From the NCBI GenBank assembly GCA_036873755.1, contig JAVTVY010019026.1:1-64000 (forward strand): a stretch of 64,000 bases of DNA, in the 5' to 3' direction. This document shows positions 23,259 to 33,897 of this stretch, one piece after another. Every line of letters starts with the position of its first letter. Within the stretch, counting starts at the first letter, position 1. The position numbers and the translations under genes were made by a program. Under the pieces are notes generated by a model, which saw nothing but the letters and a program-made list of their open reading frames with translations, was not told where the DNA came from and did no database searches. The DNA is from Hanleya hanleyi. Taxonomy: Eukaryota; Mollusca; Polyplacophora; Lepidopleurida; Hanleyidae.

Positions 23259-23744
23259 TCAGTTGCAGTTATATCCCGTCAGGATATCATGTTCGCAACG
23301 TTCTGGTGCGTCGAAGTGGAAATAAGCGGTCTCGTTAAGGCTTTCTGCTCCTGCATCGAACTTGTTCTTCGGGTAAATTCGAGTTTCTTGTTCAGTTTCT
23401 GCCCAATACTTAATGCCTGGGCGATCCGTGTCCCCTCTGACCATGAGCCCGCCGGGCAGTTGCGTGCGGAAATAATGAGGACTCATCACCATGTCCGGGA
23501 TGCCTGTTATGTAAGAATCCTGAAAGGACCATTTGAGGTTTGAGGGGTCCATCTTTTTATACTTTTCTGGCAGACACAGGGTGTACCCATCTTCAATTTT
23601 TAACATCCAACCCAAATCTTCCCATGCCTTCCCGCTGCTCTTAACTTCTTCGAATATTCTCCGACGCAGCCATTCGAAGTCACGAACTTCGCCATCCGGC
23701 TTTGGTTTCAAAGTATCTTGTTCTTGAACTTGTTGCGTTGCCAT
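23259..23744 (-). CDS. Hypothetical protein, coding-looking exon of 161 codons
   Basis: The frame has balanced amino acid composition with many Trp, Asp, Glu and Lys residues (for example DFEWLRRRIFEEVKSSG and DMVMSPHYFRTQLPGG) and ends TGYNCN before a stop. That is unlike the low-complexity shadow ORFs elsewhere. I do not recognise the family. There is no clear signal peptide or transmembrane helix in the part shown. The ATG at 23742-23744 follows TTTTTAG/GTGAG, a possible splice acceptor ending at 23759, so this may be the last or only coding exon with a 5' untranslated exon further upstream. Reading through that site instead gives an alternative start at 23786 adding MKLVLSLFLGENDF. No clear AATAAA was found downstream. 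A tRNA-derived SINE lies just upstream. Confidence 0.5.
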   Translation of the reverse strand: MATQQVQEQDTLKPKPDGEVRDFEWLRRRIFEEVKSSGKAWEDLGWMLKIEDGYTLCLPEKYKKMDPSNLKWSFQDSYITGIPDMVMSPHYFRTQLPGGLMVRGDTDRPGIKYWAETEQETRIYPKNKFDAGAESLNETAYFHFDAPERCEHDILTGYNCN

Positions 23745-23844
23745 AAAGTCGTTCTCACCTAAAAATAATGATAAAACAAGTTTCATGAAGACTTTGTCTT
23801 ATCAGTACGTGAATACATTGGATACATACTTATTCACAAATTAT

Positions 23845-24070
23845 TACTTGATAATATCATTGGTTTAATGTCACACATAAGGTTATTCCAGCCAGTTTGG
23901 TTGGTGGAGAAAGCCGGAGTACCCGGAGAGAATCACCGCCCGTCGGCGAGTAGCTGGTAAACTTTCACACATGTACCGGGGGGGGGGCTCGAACCCGCGC
24001 CGGTTCAGTGGTGTGAGGCTAGCGGGCACCAACGAAGCGCCTTAGACCACTCGGTCACCAATACACCGAG
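23845..24070 (-). mobile_element. tRNA-derived SINE
   Basis: Reading the minus strand from 24070 there is a tRNA-like head with A-box TGACCGAGTGGTC (about 24043-24055) and B-box GGGTTCGAGCCC (about 23986-23997). A non-tRNA body follows, containing CTCCGGGTACTCCGGCTTTC, a motif I recall from several metazoan SINE families. The B-box is followed by a G/C homopolymer and the tRNA stems do not close well, so it is not a functional tRNA gene. Internal pol III promoter elements are intact enough to be recognised. Confidence 0.75.
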
Positions 24071-24164
24071 ATAAGAAAATGAATCGGGCAGGAATCGAGC
24101 ATACGAACACAACACGCTACGATATCGGTAGTACATCGCGTGTTAACTAGATCACCTGGTCCTA

Positions 24165-24495
24165 TCTCTTTAACATAGAGACTGTTTTTCCTCCTCATAT
24201 AACCTTTGACTCCTATGACCCTGTGTGACGTCAAATTGAACGAGATTTCTCGACGGTTAAGAATAGAATGTGTTTTCACGAATGAAGTAGGTCAACCGGA
24301 AGTGACGCCATCAATATCAGAAATTATCGATATCTCGTGAATGACAGTGGCTACAGGTATGTAACTTTGACTAATGGATACCTGATAACGAAAGCGTTAA
24401 TTTTGAATATACCAGTGACACCATGGCTTTGTTAGGGTGGAAGTAAGATTATATTTCGGAGATGTCAGATGTCTTATCGACGAGGAGCTACCTGG
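24165..24495 (-). repeat. Dispersed repeat, inverted partner of 35640-36000
   Basis: Shared blocks, in reverse complement, include GGTCAACCGGAAGTGACGCC with GGCATCACTTCCGGTTGACC, TTCACGAA.GAAGTAGG, ACTTTGACTAATGGATA, GAAAGCGTTAATTT and CGACGAGGAGCTACC. Order and spacing are preserved over about 330 bp. Neither copy has a coding frame that survives in the other. Confidence 0.75.
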
Positions 24496-24682
24496 GTGTT
24501 CTGTTGATATACAAGAGCTTGGAGCTCGGGGATGGGAAATAGGGATTTCGGAGCTTGGGGAAGGGACAGTTAGGAGCTCCCAAGCTCCGATCTCTCGAGC
24601 TCCAAGCTCCGATCTCTCAATCTCCCAACTGTCCCATCACCGAGCTCCAAGCTCTTAATTGTATATCAGCAGAACACCCAGT
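24491..24682. repeat. Hairpin/foldback, 190 bp
   Basis: The ends CTGGGTGTTCTGTTGATATA and TATATCAGCAGAACACCCAG are complementary with one mismatch. Complementarity continues inward through GAGCTTGGAGCTCGG and its partner. The centre contains several GAGCTTGG/CCAAGCTC words. It stands exactly at the end of the repeat at 24165-24495, suggesting insertion at its border. Confidence 0.75.
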
Positions 24683-25944
24683 CTAGAAGACATCCGATCA
24701 ATTGCTTCCTGACAATATATAGCGTTTTCTGAAGATGGAGATGCAGACAATGTTATTACCCCCAATATTGCTCATATAAAACCTCACAAATTATTGTTCG
24801 GAACGATCAGAATTGTGATCATGAATACCACCAAGTCATTTCGATTCTCTGCCACAGTCCAGTCAATGTTTCCGCGGCAAAACTAGAGTTATTGCCTTAT
24901 TACCTAAGTAAGAACTGTGTCTTATTGTTGTTGTTGTTGTTGTTATTATTTTTGCCACATCAGTGATATGTAAGCTTACACAATATATATATATATATAT
25001 TACTCGTTTTGTTCTACATGAAAACGTATACGCTCTGTCTTTCTCTCGATTCTTCTCTCTGTCTGCTAGGATGCGAATTCCAAGGAACTTTGAAAAGTGG
25101 ACCCACACGATTTTTATAATATATCAGAACTTTCGTACTACTTTACCAGCGAAAAGCTATAAACTATTAACGAACCAGTGAAGCATAACCACGTTTAGTT
25201 GGCGAAGGTGACGAATATGACTCGGTGTACGTTTAGGCTCACAACGTATTGAGATTAAAGCATCAGTTTGTACTATCGCCTTCTATATTATCACAGCTTG
25301 CGCTAAAATCACCCTAAACTCCGGAACTATACCGTTTTAATCAGGTTACCTTTTATCGAAAGAGGGGATCAATTGTATGCACATTTAAGATACAAGCATA
25401 TGTACTATACAGCTGGTATTTGTGCTATCGTGCGGTTAGAGTATATATATAAACGACATGTCTCGCTCAAGTATATACTAAGACAGCTACCCTGAAGATT
25501 TGTTATAGATACAACTGAATCACACAGAAGCATTTGTTTTGGGAACAAAGAATCCACCACAAAGAATTTACCGCGAATCCTGAATCATCCAACGCAACGC
25601 TGTACCAAACATTTTTGTTTGCATTCCATATAATTATACTAAATCTATAGCTACCAAAATATTCAATTATTCTAATGCTGTCAACATGGTCAAGGAGTTT
25701 GACTGCAAATTATACACGTCGGGAGGCTATAGTTGAGATTGTGTATCGTCGACCCTCATCTATACATCATGCAAAAATATTGTGACTGGTAACCTTGATA
25801 TAGTGAGTGATAAGGGCCTAAGAACAATCCTGATGAAGAGATCTAAATATAGAGAGCCGAGATGAATAAATTTCAAGCCCGACGAAAAGATAATCCTGAA
25901 TACTTTGGAACATTACGTTATTACTTGGTCTAAGCGAGAAAAAG
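24683..25944. other. Non-coding with microsatellites
   Basis: (TTG)n at about 24926-24945 and (TA)n at about 24982-25001. No ORF with protein-like features, RNA gene or larger repeat was recognised. Confidence 0.45.
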
Positions 25945-26244
25945 TTGAACCTCATCAAGAGCAAGGTCGTTGAAACAATCCACCATATTGACCGAAATAC
26001 CCTTCCCCAAGCAAAACGAGTACTGAGAAACCTCACTTCGAAGGAAGTTCTAAAAAATCTCGAGAATAAATTCATCATATTGCCACAGCAGACAAAGCTC
26101 CAAATAATATACAATTCATATGTAAATATTACTATTAAGAAATTGAGTGTAAGCATACCATCATTAAATACGTCTACTTACTCCCAAACGGCGTTTACTC
26201 TGGAAGATTTATATAATAATCACAAATCGTTCCTCAAGAAGTGA
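25945..26244 (+). CDS. Unrecognised open frame, about 99 codons
   Basis: The frame is open from before 25945 (no ATG at the start; first codon TTG) to a stop at 26242-26244. It has plausible helical content (LPQAKRVLRNLTSKEVLKNLEN) and ends NHKSFLKK. I do not recognise it. A long-inverted-repeat element begins 34 bp later, and a reverse transcriptase fragment lies on the far side of that element, so this could be an upstream piece of the same retroelement. That is inference from position only. Confidence 0.25.
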   Translation: MNLIKSKVVETIHHIDRNTLPQAKRVLRNLTSKEVLKNLENKFIILPQQTKLQIIYNSYVNITIKKLSVSIPSLNTSTYSQTAFTLEDLYNNHKSFLKK

Positions 26245-26659
26245 GGTATTTGTCTTCCAACCAATCATAATGACATATAGTCAGGTGGCTTAGCGAAATT
26301 ACCGTTTCAGAGCGGATAAAAGCACCAAATTTGGCAAGTAGCTTCCTTTATGCTTATTATTCAATTTTAGCCTAGGAGCCCTCCTGAATTTTTCGGGATT
26401 TCCAAAATCCAAGATGGCCGACATATATGATCAAATCTTGGATTATAGGAGACACGACAAGGCCCCATAGTTCCAAAGTAAACGTTCTGGGGCCATTTAA
26501 CCTGGTTTTGGGCATGCATAGCAATGCTTCCAATACACTACCATAATTGCATTTACTTTTTACCGCTGGAGGACGAGATATTGGAGTAGTATAAAAAGGT
26601 GAAATTCCCGCGCACTAAGGCTAAGGCTGATGACATCATGTGGCCGAAGCTGATGTCAT

Positions 26660-26945
26660 TTGCAGATCAAAGATCACTTTCGGATCAAAGGTCACTTCCG
26701 TTCCGAGGTCACGTCCGGATCAAAGATCACTTCCGGTGGTGATGCAGTCACTTCCGGCACCGGTTGATAAGTCCCCAGTCAATGTGAATTGGCTTCCCAG
26801 TCACGTCAATGTTAATGGAGCAGTCGATCCGCTTGAATTACTGAGAATCTTTGGGAATGTTCGGTCATCTCCGGGAATGTTCGATCATCTCCGGGAATGT
26901 TCGGTCATCTCCGGGAATGTCCGGAGGGTAATTGACCTTAGAGGT
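26660..26945 (+). repeat. Short-motif repeats within the long-TIR element
   Basis: Two patches: TTCCGGATCAAAGGTCAC-like words repeated five to six times (26660-26760), and GGGAATGTTCGGTCATCTCC repeated four times (26850-26930). The open frame across them is a product of the repeats. Confidence 0.65.
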
Positions 26946-27432
26946 CAATCTTATCTTGCCACGTCAATGTTGTAGCCATATATGTTATAGCCTCTCTAGC
27001 CAGCGAGAGAAGGAAAATCCCCATACATAGCAATGGACTTCGAGACTGCTGATAGTTCACCGACTGATACCGAAACAGAGACTGTGGAGAGTCTATCTAC
27101 TGATACGGAGAGCTTGATCTCAGATAGTCAACATATATCCCAGGGAGAAGGGGAATCCCCATTACCCTGGTGGGAGTAGAACCAGCAATGTGGACACCAA
27201 AGGCTGGCACTTTATACAATTGGTCGCGAGTCAGTATAATAGGAAAGGTTGAAAATACCCTGATTCATCTCAAGTACTAGAGGGCGGGTTCCCGACATAT
27301 ACTTCTATGTCCAGCCAAATAGGCTCATTGGGAACCCACCCATGGACATTTGTTCTGTCTCATGCTGTGGAGTACGATGGAGGTGTCCCGAGGTTATTGG
27401 ATGAATTTCGCTGAAAAATTCTGACTGCGCAA

Positions 27433-27610
27433 GTGTGGTGCATAGGCAGATGTGGGATATACCTTTTGGGGTCTAGGTGGACCATTCGTGGTCCCAATGG
27501 ATCGTGTGAGGTGATGTGTCATACAGTCCGGCTGGTATGTAGTGGAAATGCCGTCCATCTGCGCATGCGCATACAGAGAATAGTACAAAAGGGGCATTTG
27601 ATTGGACGTT
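27433..27610 (-). repeat. Copy of the GCGCATGCGC dispersed repeat
   Basis: On the minus strand it carries the same series of blocks seen at 46990-47700 and 55260-55830: CCAAAAGG..., CTGCGCATGCGCAGATGG and TTCCACTACATACCAG. It is a single diverged unit. Confidence 0.55.
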
Positions 27611-27719
27611 TTAGCCGTAAAATGTAAAATGATTAACCATAGTGTGAAACAGCTCAGTTGTAGCAATATCTGCTTCGAGCTAAAAATAATCGCTTTGAAT
27701 TTGACGAGTAACATTGACT

Positions 27720-28830
27720 AAATTGAGCAAGAGTTTCGGATGACCCTATGTCTGCAATCTTGAATTCCTGAATTATTTTTCTAGCTGATGATTATAAGAA
27801 TAGAGCCAAATTAGGTCCATAAATAGGCAGATCGATCTGTATTGTGAATAGACTTGGCTTTGAGAAATGGTTACTTTCAACTCCATGTAAACACAATACC
27901 TTCAATTATACAAGCAAAATGAAAATATGAACCCACGTGGTCATCATTTTGAAGTTAACAATTGTATTCTCAGCTGAAGATTATGCCAACAGAATAAAAT
28001 GTGATAAGCTATGGTGTTATCCTGCTCAATTTAAACAAGTTTGTATCTTGTCTGAAAATAATACCATGCATTATACGAGTAACATGAAAAAAATCAGGCA
28101 TTTCCGGATGGCTCCGTGTAGTCGCCATTTTGAATTTAACCATCATTAACCAAGACAAGCAATTAGATTAAAAATGGACACAAGGTATTTGGCTATGACG
28201 TGAGATCAAAAATAATGCCTTGATCAATATGAGCAACATGAAAAAGTATGATTTCAAATGGCCCCGTATGGCCGCCATTTTGAATTTCATCATAAAATAG
28301 ATTTAATATGGGCGTAAGATGTCAGGCCATGTTCCGAGATCTCTCGGCTCTGATACATTTGAAAAATGAGCTAAGAATATTGCAATGAACTATACGCGCA
28401 ACGTGAAAACGAGTGATTTCAGATGACCCTATATGGCCACCATTTTGAATTTGACAATCAATTCTTAATCTTAGATATATGTAAATAGATTCGAAATGGG
28501 TGCAAGATATTCCACTATGGTCAGAGATCTCTCGGTTTTGATAAATTTGCCCAGTGAGCTAAGAATAATGCTTTGAACTACTCGAGCAACATGAAAAAGT
28601 GTGATTTTCAGAATACCCTAGGTTCGCTATTTTGAATTAAATCATCATATTTTGAGCTGAAAATTATGCAAACAGATTCTAAATAGGTGTAAGGAGTTAG
28701 ACTTTGATGTGAGATCCACTGATGTTAACAAATTTTCACAATGATCGGAGAATAATGCATATTATATGAACAAACTGTAGAGGCGTGACTGACGGGTAAT
28801 CCCACATGATCGCCATTTTGAATTAACGCA
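27720..28830 (+). repeat. Degenerate tandem array, unit about 150-190 bp, each with a GCCATTTTGAATT motif
   Basis: At least six units share GCAACATGAAAAAGTGTGAT, ATGGCCGCCATTTTGAATTT, GATTATGCAAACAGAT and TGAGATCTCTCGG. The motif GCCATTTTG occurs near 28123, 28273, 28440 and 28813, with variants near 27943 and 28629. No coding function is apparent. Confidence 0.75.
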
Positions 28831-29748
28831 TGATGGTTAATCACTTGAATTATGGAAATGGGCTAAAAATTAGCTCAATATAATATTCCATAGTATATTA
28901 TTCCCTTCCACCTTGAACCTTACCGCACAAAGAACTAGTTTAGCATGGGTACCCATTTTAACAAACAATGCCTTCAAAAGTTACATTTGGCGTCCTTGGT
29001 CGGTCGTCTACATCTGAGTGTAAAGATAATGGCTAAATTCAAAATGAGTGCAATGAAGGGCCCTCAGAAAGTGGCATTTGTCATTGTTTTCCGTCCATTA
29101 TTTATTACATTTCTTGCCCACAAGTGCATAAAACTAATTTATTTAGCCTAAATAATCATTCTCCATCGCACTGGTATTTTAAGAGAAAAATCGTTGAAAA
29201 AAACATCGGCGGAAAAATGTCTTTCGACCAGATGACGTCACCGTGATGTCATTATGATGGTCATCTTGATTTTTTGAAAGCATTTTATGGTAGACGTTGG
29301 CCAAAGTATATAGTATAGAAAGTTTCAGTCCTCTATCCCGGGGAGTAACGAAAATAGATAGGTAGCGAACACCCCTCCCCCCATCTTCTCAAGAATGCAA
29401 TTAATAGACTCAAAATACCCCGATTCTGAGTAGGGTTCAGTTGCTGGTAATAATTAGCTATAGGTAATGTGCATATGTGTAACAAATCGGATTCAAACAC
29501 CAAGCCATAATTTGATAGCAATTTGGCCTTCCTAAGACACAGAGAGCAAGAAAATCGATATTTTATCATCTGTGGCGGCCATCTTGGATTTTTGTGTTTC
29601 ACGTGAATTCTATAGGAAAGTCAACAGGGCTCCTAGGCTGAAAATTATCAGTAGCCCTTAAGGAAGCATCATGCAAAATATGGCGCTTTTATCCGGCCTG
29701 TAACGGTAATTTTGAAAAATGACCCTAAGCCACCTGACTAATATACTG

Positions 29749-30000
29749 GACTCCCAAAATGCATAAATCACCAGACCTGCATATTGCGTATACATATCTC
29801 GCCTAGTAACATTTGCTAGATCCTGTCTTAAATATGACGATTTTAAACAACGTCACAAAATATTGTTTCAAAAACTTATGAAACTGGGCTATACAACAAA
29901 GCGCCTCCAATCAAAGTTTCTCAAATTTGGGGATACATATCGCATGCTGATAGCAAAATACGAGCGCAGCGTGCAAGATGTATGGCGTTACGTTTCATAA
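29749..30000 (+). pseudogene. Reverse transcriptase C-terminal fragment, Penelope-like type
   Basis: The frame reads PAYCVYISRLVTFARSC, then FKQRHKILFQKLMKLGY and TTKRLQSKF, and stops at the end of 'VWRYVS'. It matches the C-terminal part of the longer minus-strand RT at 52635-53258 (GPAYGLYISRLVAFARSC). The 5' part is missing: it begins beside the end of the long-TIR element. The downstream 3' module follows immediately, in the same orientation. Confidence 0.75.
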
Positions 30001-30049
30001 CTTGTGTCTATTTCAGCTTAACGCGGGGCTAGGGGCCGTGTGAACACAA

Positions 30050-30420
30050 GTACTTCAAGATCCTCATGATGTTCATATGAACAGGCACAATCAAAGCGTG
30101 ACTGAAATACATCATTCTCTAGATGACGATTTACAAGGAATATCGTATGGATTAAGAATACTGATCAGCGATACGGATTTGAAATATTGGAACATCATGA
30201 TGTCTTGCTGGCATCATTGAAAACTGCTGACAGCTTCTCTCTTGCAGGAAACTAGCCCATGTTTATGTATACTATGATTGTCTTTTTGAATTTGATGCTA
30301 ATGTTATATGAAATACGGAATAGGTTTTTGGATTATGGACGCGGATATTCTTTAATGGACGACGGCTGAATTATGAGTGACGGACTAGACGCTTGTAATT
30401 CAGACGATTTCATACATTTT
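30050..30420 (+). repeat. 3' module of the Penelope-like-type element, copy 1
   Basis: About 350 bp running from TTCATATGAACAGGCACAATC through GATTAAGAATACTGATCAGCG to ATGGACGACGGCTGAATTATG and GGACTAGACGCTTGTAATT. The same module occurs at 39685-40035, 52190-52560 (minus) and 53635-53975. Here its small ORF is broken by a stop (GGAAACTAG). Confidence 0.8.
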
Positions 30421-31881
30421 CTTCTCAACGGTATTCAATACAAACGTTTTAAACACCTGTTCGTTCTCTGGTTCCATTTCATATAGCTCCGTGTATATAT
30501 CAATGTACCAAAATCAACGTCGCCAGATTTCACTCGTTCACTAAAATTTACGTCTACCGCTTGTTCAGCGATAAATTCTCATCAATTAGACCGGCTACAT
30601 TAGGTTATTTGCTAAAAGTTCACTTAAGTATTTTTTTCAGACGATGCATATCTAACCCTTAAACGTACAGCAATTGTCTATAAAACATTTGAAGTAGGGA
30701 AATCCGTTATATATCATTCAAGATATCTACATCTGCAATACTTTAGTAATGGATTGGTAGAACCCGTATGGAATTTTCGACTGACAATGTCAGTGTTATT
30801 CTACAGCCCTAGCGTCAGTATTGTATGTACGTTAATGCCCATGTTGATCAATAATGAAAAAAACAATATGTACATTATTTGTTGTTCTCGTCTTTCATGT
30901 CTCTCAACCTCCGACGATGAACCATATCATTACATGTTAAAGGTTATTCCTTTGTAGCCGTGACGTATACATATATGAGCCGGCCACTAACCGGTCGATG
31001 ATGTTCATCCAGATTGAGTGTGTGTTGTTATTCTCGATAAGAGCCATAGGAATACTCTTTCATACTGTAAATGTAAGATATATCATTATACTACGATCCG
31101 TGTCGAAGTATCCAACTATTCGTTTATTCAATATTCCGGGTAAGAAGAACCAATGAACGCTTAAGATACCGACATGCTAATTCAAAACAACCACTGGGGA
31201 TGAAATGTACCAGATTGTGTAATAGACGCAACGACTCGAGAACTCATCCGAATCACCAAAAATGTCCAAGTAAACCCTCTTCGAGGATTTAGGGATTATC
31301 TGGACTTGTGTAGATGTGGGGCAAACACCACGTGCCGACAAATACATGACTACAGCGGAAATACGTTTACTTATAAATCGAATATGTACCAGCTATATTT
31401 TGTATTAAAAGGTCGAAGTAGCCAACTATTCTCTTATTCAATATTCCGGGTAAGAAGAACCAATGAGCGTCTAATATCGCATCCAATTTGTTCTAATCTG
31501 ATTGTCCAACTACGATGTCTTCTATTTGGAAAAGGCCGTTTTTATATTCCCAAAATATATAGACATACCACCTTGTACGGATGAGTCATCGACGACGCCG
31601 TGTAAACGTAACGAATAAAATGTCTATGTTATTCCACAGTTGAGTTGTCACTATTGTATATACGTGAATGGCTATTATGTACATTATTGCTTGTTCTCGT
31701 CCTTCATATCTCTTAATATGTCATAGGTAATGCCCAGATAACCGTGTTGTACGACCCGAGAAAGCTAGTATAACTCGCGCATTCGAGCTATATTGCGGCC
31801 TATAAAGAGGTCCTATTTCCCCACAGTCCAGCAAAATACCTTCAGTGAGAGTACCCGTGTACCGTTTGTGGAAGAATGTCA
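30421..31881. other. Non-coding with an internal duplication
   Basis: A block with CCAACTATTC.TTTATTCAATATTCCGGG and AAGAAGAACCAATGA occurs at about 31105-31165 and again at about 31415-31475. Looser similarity joins 30785-30905 to 31620-31720 (TATGTACATTATT.TTGTTCTCG). It appears to be a tandem-duplicated segment of a decayed element. A 92-codon ORF at 31306-31584 crosses one copy and is not recognised. Confidence 0.4.
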
Positions 31882-31889
31882 CACACTTA

Positions 31890-32560
31890 GCCCAGAAGGT
31901 GTAAATTACACCTCTACGGGGTGTAAATGGCTTGTCCCAGGGCTAACACCCTTTTGGGTGTGGATTAACACCTTCTCCGAAAGGTGTGAATTTACACCTT
32001 CTCGAAAAGGTGTTAAGCTACACCTTTTTTGCTCACATTACACCTTCCATGGGTGTTCATTCACACCTTCTGAATAAAATTTGCACCTTCCAGACAAATT
32101 TATAAGCATATTTTGGGGGGAACCCAGCATCCCATGGGTGTTTATTTACACCTTTTGACCACAACTAAACCTTTCAGTGGTGTTAATTTACACCTTTTCA
32201 ACAGAATTACACCTTCTTTGGGTGTTCATTCACACCTTTTGGGCAAATTTGAATCATCTAGGGGTGCTAAAATACACCTTCTGGTGATCATTCCATCTTC
32301 CAGGGGTGTTAAATCACACCTTATTAGTAAGAATTACACCTTTCATTGGTGTTAATTTACACCTTTTGACCGAGATTACGCCCTCTTGGGTGTTTATTTA
32401 CACCTTTTGGCCAAAATTAAACCTTTTAGAGGTGCTAAAATACACCTTCTGGAGACGATTCCATCTTCCAGGGGTGTTAAAACACACCCATTTCGAGAGA
32501 ATTACACCTTCAAAAGGTGTTAATTTGCACCTTTTTAGTGAGAATTAGTGGTGTTCGTAC
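31890..32560. repeat. ACACCTT/AAGGTGT array, left subterminal region
   Basis: About twenty TACACCTT words alternate with GGTGTTAATT or GGTGTTCATT in semi-regular units of 55-65 bp. The two open frames over the array (31793-32077, 32113-32548) read as repeated LHLL/GVN patterns and are artefacts. Confidence 0.85.
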
Positions 32561-33391
32561 CACCCAGTAATGGCTCTTGGTTGAGGTACACAATAAGAAC
32601 ATTAACACAAAATATATGTATGATATATTTTATTAAGGAAATCACAAAAAGCACATTTACATTGGTCTTTTCATGTTAGCCCTCCCTGATATCATAGTTC
32701 ACTCTCAATCTGTGTGTGAAGAGATGTTCATATACACACCCACTTTCTCGGGGTGTTCTGACCCAAGTTGTATGAAATGATGTTCATATACACACCCACT
32801 TTCTCGGTGTGTCCTGACCCTACAGTAGCCTGAGTTTTACGTATATATGAGTATGCTAGCGCATCTTCATAGATGTGTACTAATGTACCTCAGAGCCAGT
32901 GTTTCGTTCGGGAATATAACCCGAAATATGTTCCAATATCACGTTCTCTTATGGTAGTCGTCGGAATGAATGATCATCCCTGGGATAGCAGAAAAATATC
33001 ATTATCTGTTAACATCAGACTTGAGATATTTCTAATATATGTCTTGGCTATTGCCAGTCTCGAGAGGTGAGATTTACGTAGACATGTATTGACCTAATTA
33101 ATATGTCTCTGCTTCTTGTAGCGTTTTCTCTGTTTACTAGAGAAGCGTCTTGTTTTCATTCTGTCTCTAATGAGTTAGAACGAATCAGTTGATATACGGC
33201 GTTTGTTATAGTCTATCAGGATACTAATCTTCTCAATCAAGGTCCCAGGAATAACTGACTGTATATTCTCAGTATGTTAGCGTCTGGCCTAATCCGGTAA
33301 CATTTGATAGGTGGACGGAGACAAAGGAGTTATCGTTGATAGGTTATAGCTGCGCGTTCCTGATTGGCTGAATTTTGCGTTGGTTGATTGG

Positions 33392-33897
33392 CTAATTATA
33401 ATAATAATAATAATATATCTTTATTGCAGACACAGGGTCCATATAAGGAGAAAAAAAAATTACAACAAAAAGAATGTGGTGTGCATGTGTAAATGGGACT
33501 ACAGAAGACAGCAGTGAAATCATTCCATATTCAGTCAAACAAACAGTAAATCATTCCACCTAAGCACAATCGATGATGCACTAAAGCCAACAACAATAAA
33601 ACAATTGACTAGTCTATTCATACTGCTAATCACTCTCCCTCGAAAACCATATACAAACTTTCTTAATAGTTCGGGGAATGACATTACCCCATTCATCACA
33701 AAGGTTTGCGAGGCACTATGACGACTTGTCAGACCCAAAAGCCATCGGAGGGCGTTATTGTAGCATACTTGGAGGTTGCGTAATGACGACTTTGCAAATC
33801 TAGACCAAAGTGAAGCGCAATATAAGTTACAACAATATGACTTGAACAGCAAACACTTAATATCAGAAGAGCAGATAAAAAACTTCCGCAACAACAT
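33392..33897 (-). pseudogene. Non-LTR retrotransposon 3' end with RT C-terminal fragment
   Basis: The minus-strand frame from 33897 to 33535 contains LLFKSYCCNLYCASLW, LQVCYNNALRWLLGL and FPELLRKFVYGFRGRV. This is the conserved region after the RT fingers/palm in jockey/CR1-type polymerases. A short 3' untranslated region follows, with GCAATAAAGATATATTATTA and a (TTA)n tail at about 33392-33412, which fixes the orientation. It is 5'-truncated and nested in the CAC-ended element. Confidence 0.8.

Larger units (their letters stand above)
26278..29740. mobile_element. Transposon derivative with about 170-bp terminal inverted repeats
   Basis: The left end (TAGTCAGGTGGCTTAG, 26278-26293) and right end (CTAAGCCACCTGACTA) are perfect inverted repeats. 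The match continues with gaps through AAATTACCGTTTCAG, CGGATAAAAGC, AGCTTCCTT, AGCCTAGGAGCCCT and ATCCAAGATGGCCG, to about 26447 and 29568. ATA stands on the outside of both ends, a possible short target duplication. The 3.1-kb interior has no transposase. It contains a GGTCACTTCCGG-rich patch (26660-26960), a piece of the GCGCATGCGC repeat and a tandem array. It separates a small ORF (25945-26244) from a reverse transcriptase fragment. Confidence 0.75.

Noticed and set aside
23845..24070. Functional tRNA gene
   Set aside because: A- and B-boxes are recognisable, but the stems do not pair properly and a G/C homopolymer lies next to the B-box; the attached body is a SINE.
31793..32548. Three plus-strand ORFs over the ACACCTT array
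   Set aside because: They repeat the DNA repeat (LHLL, GVN patterns) and change frame between units; not genes.
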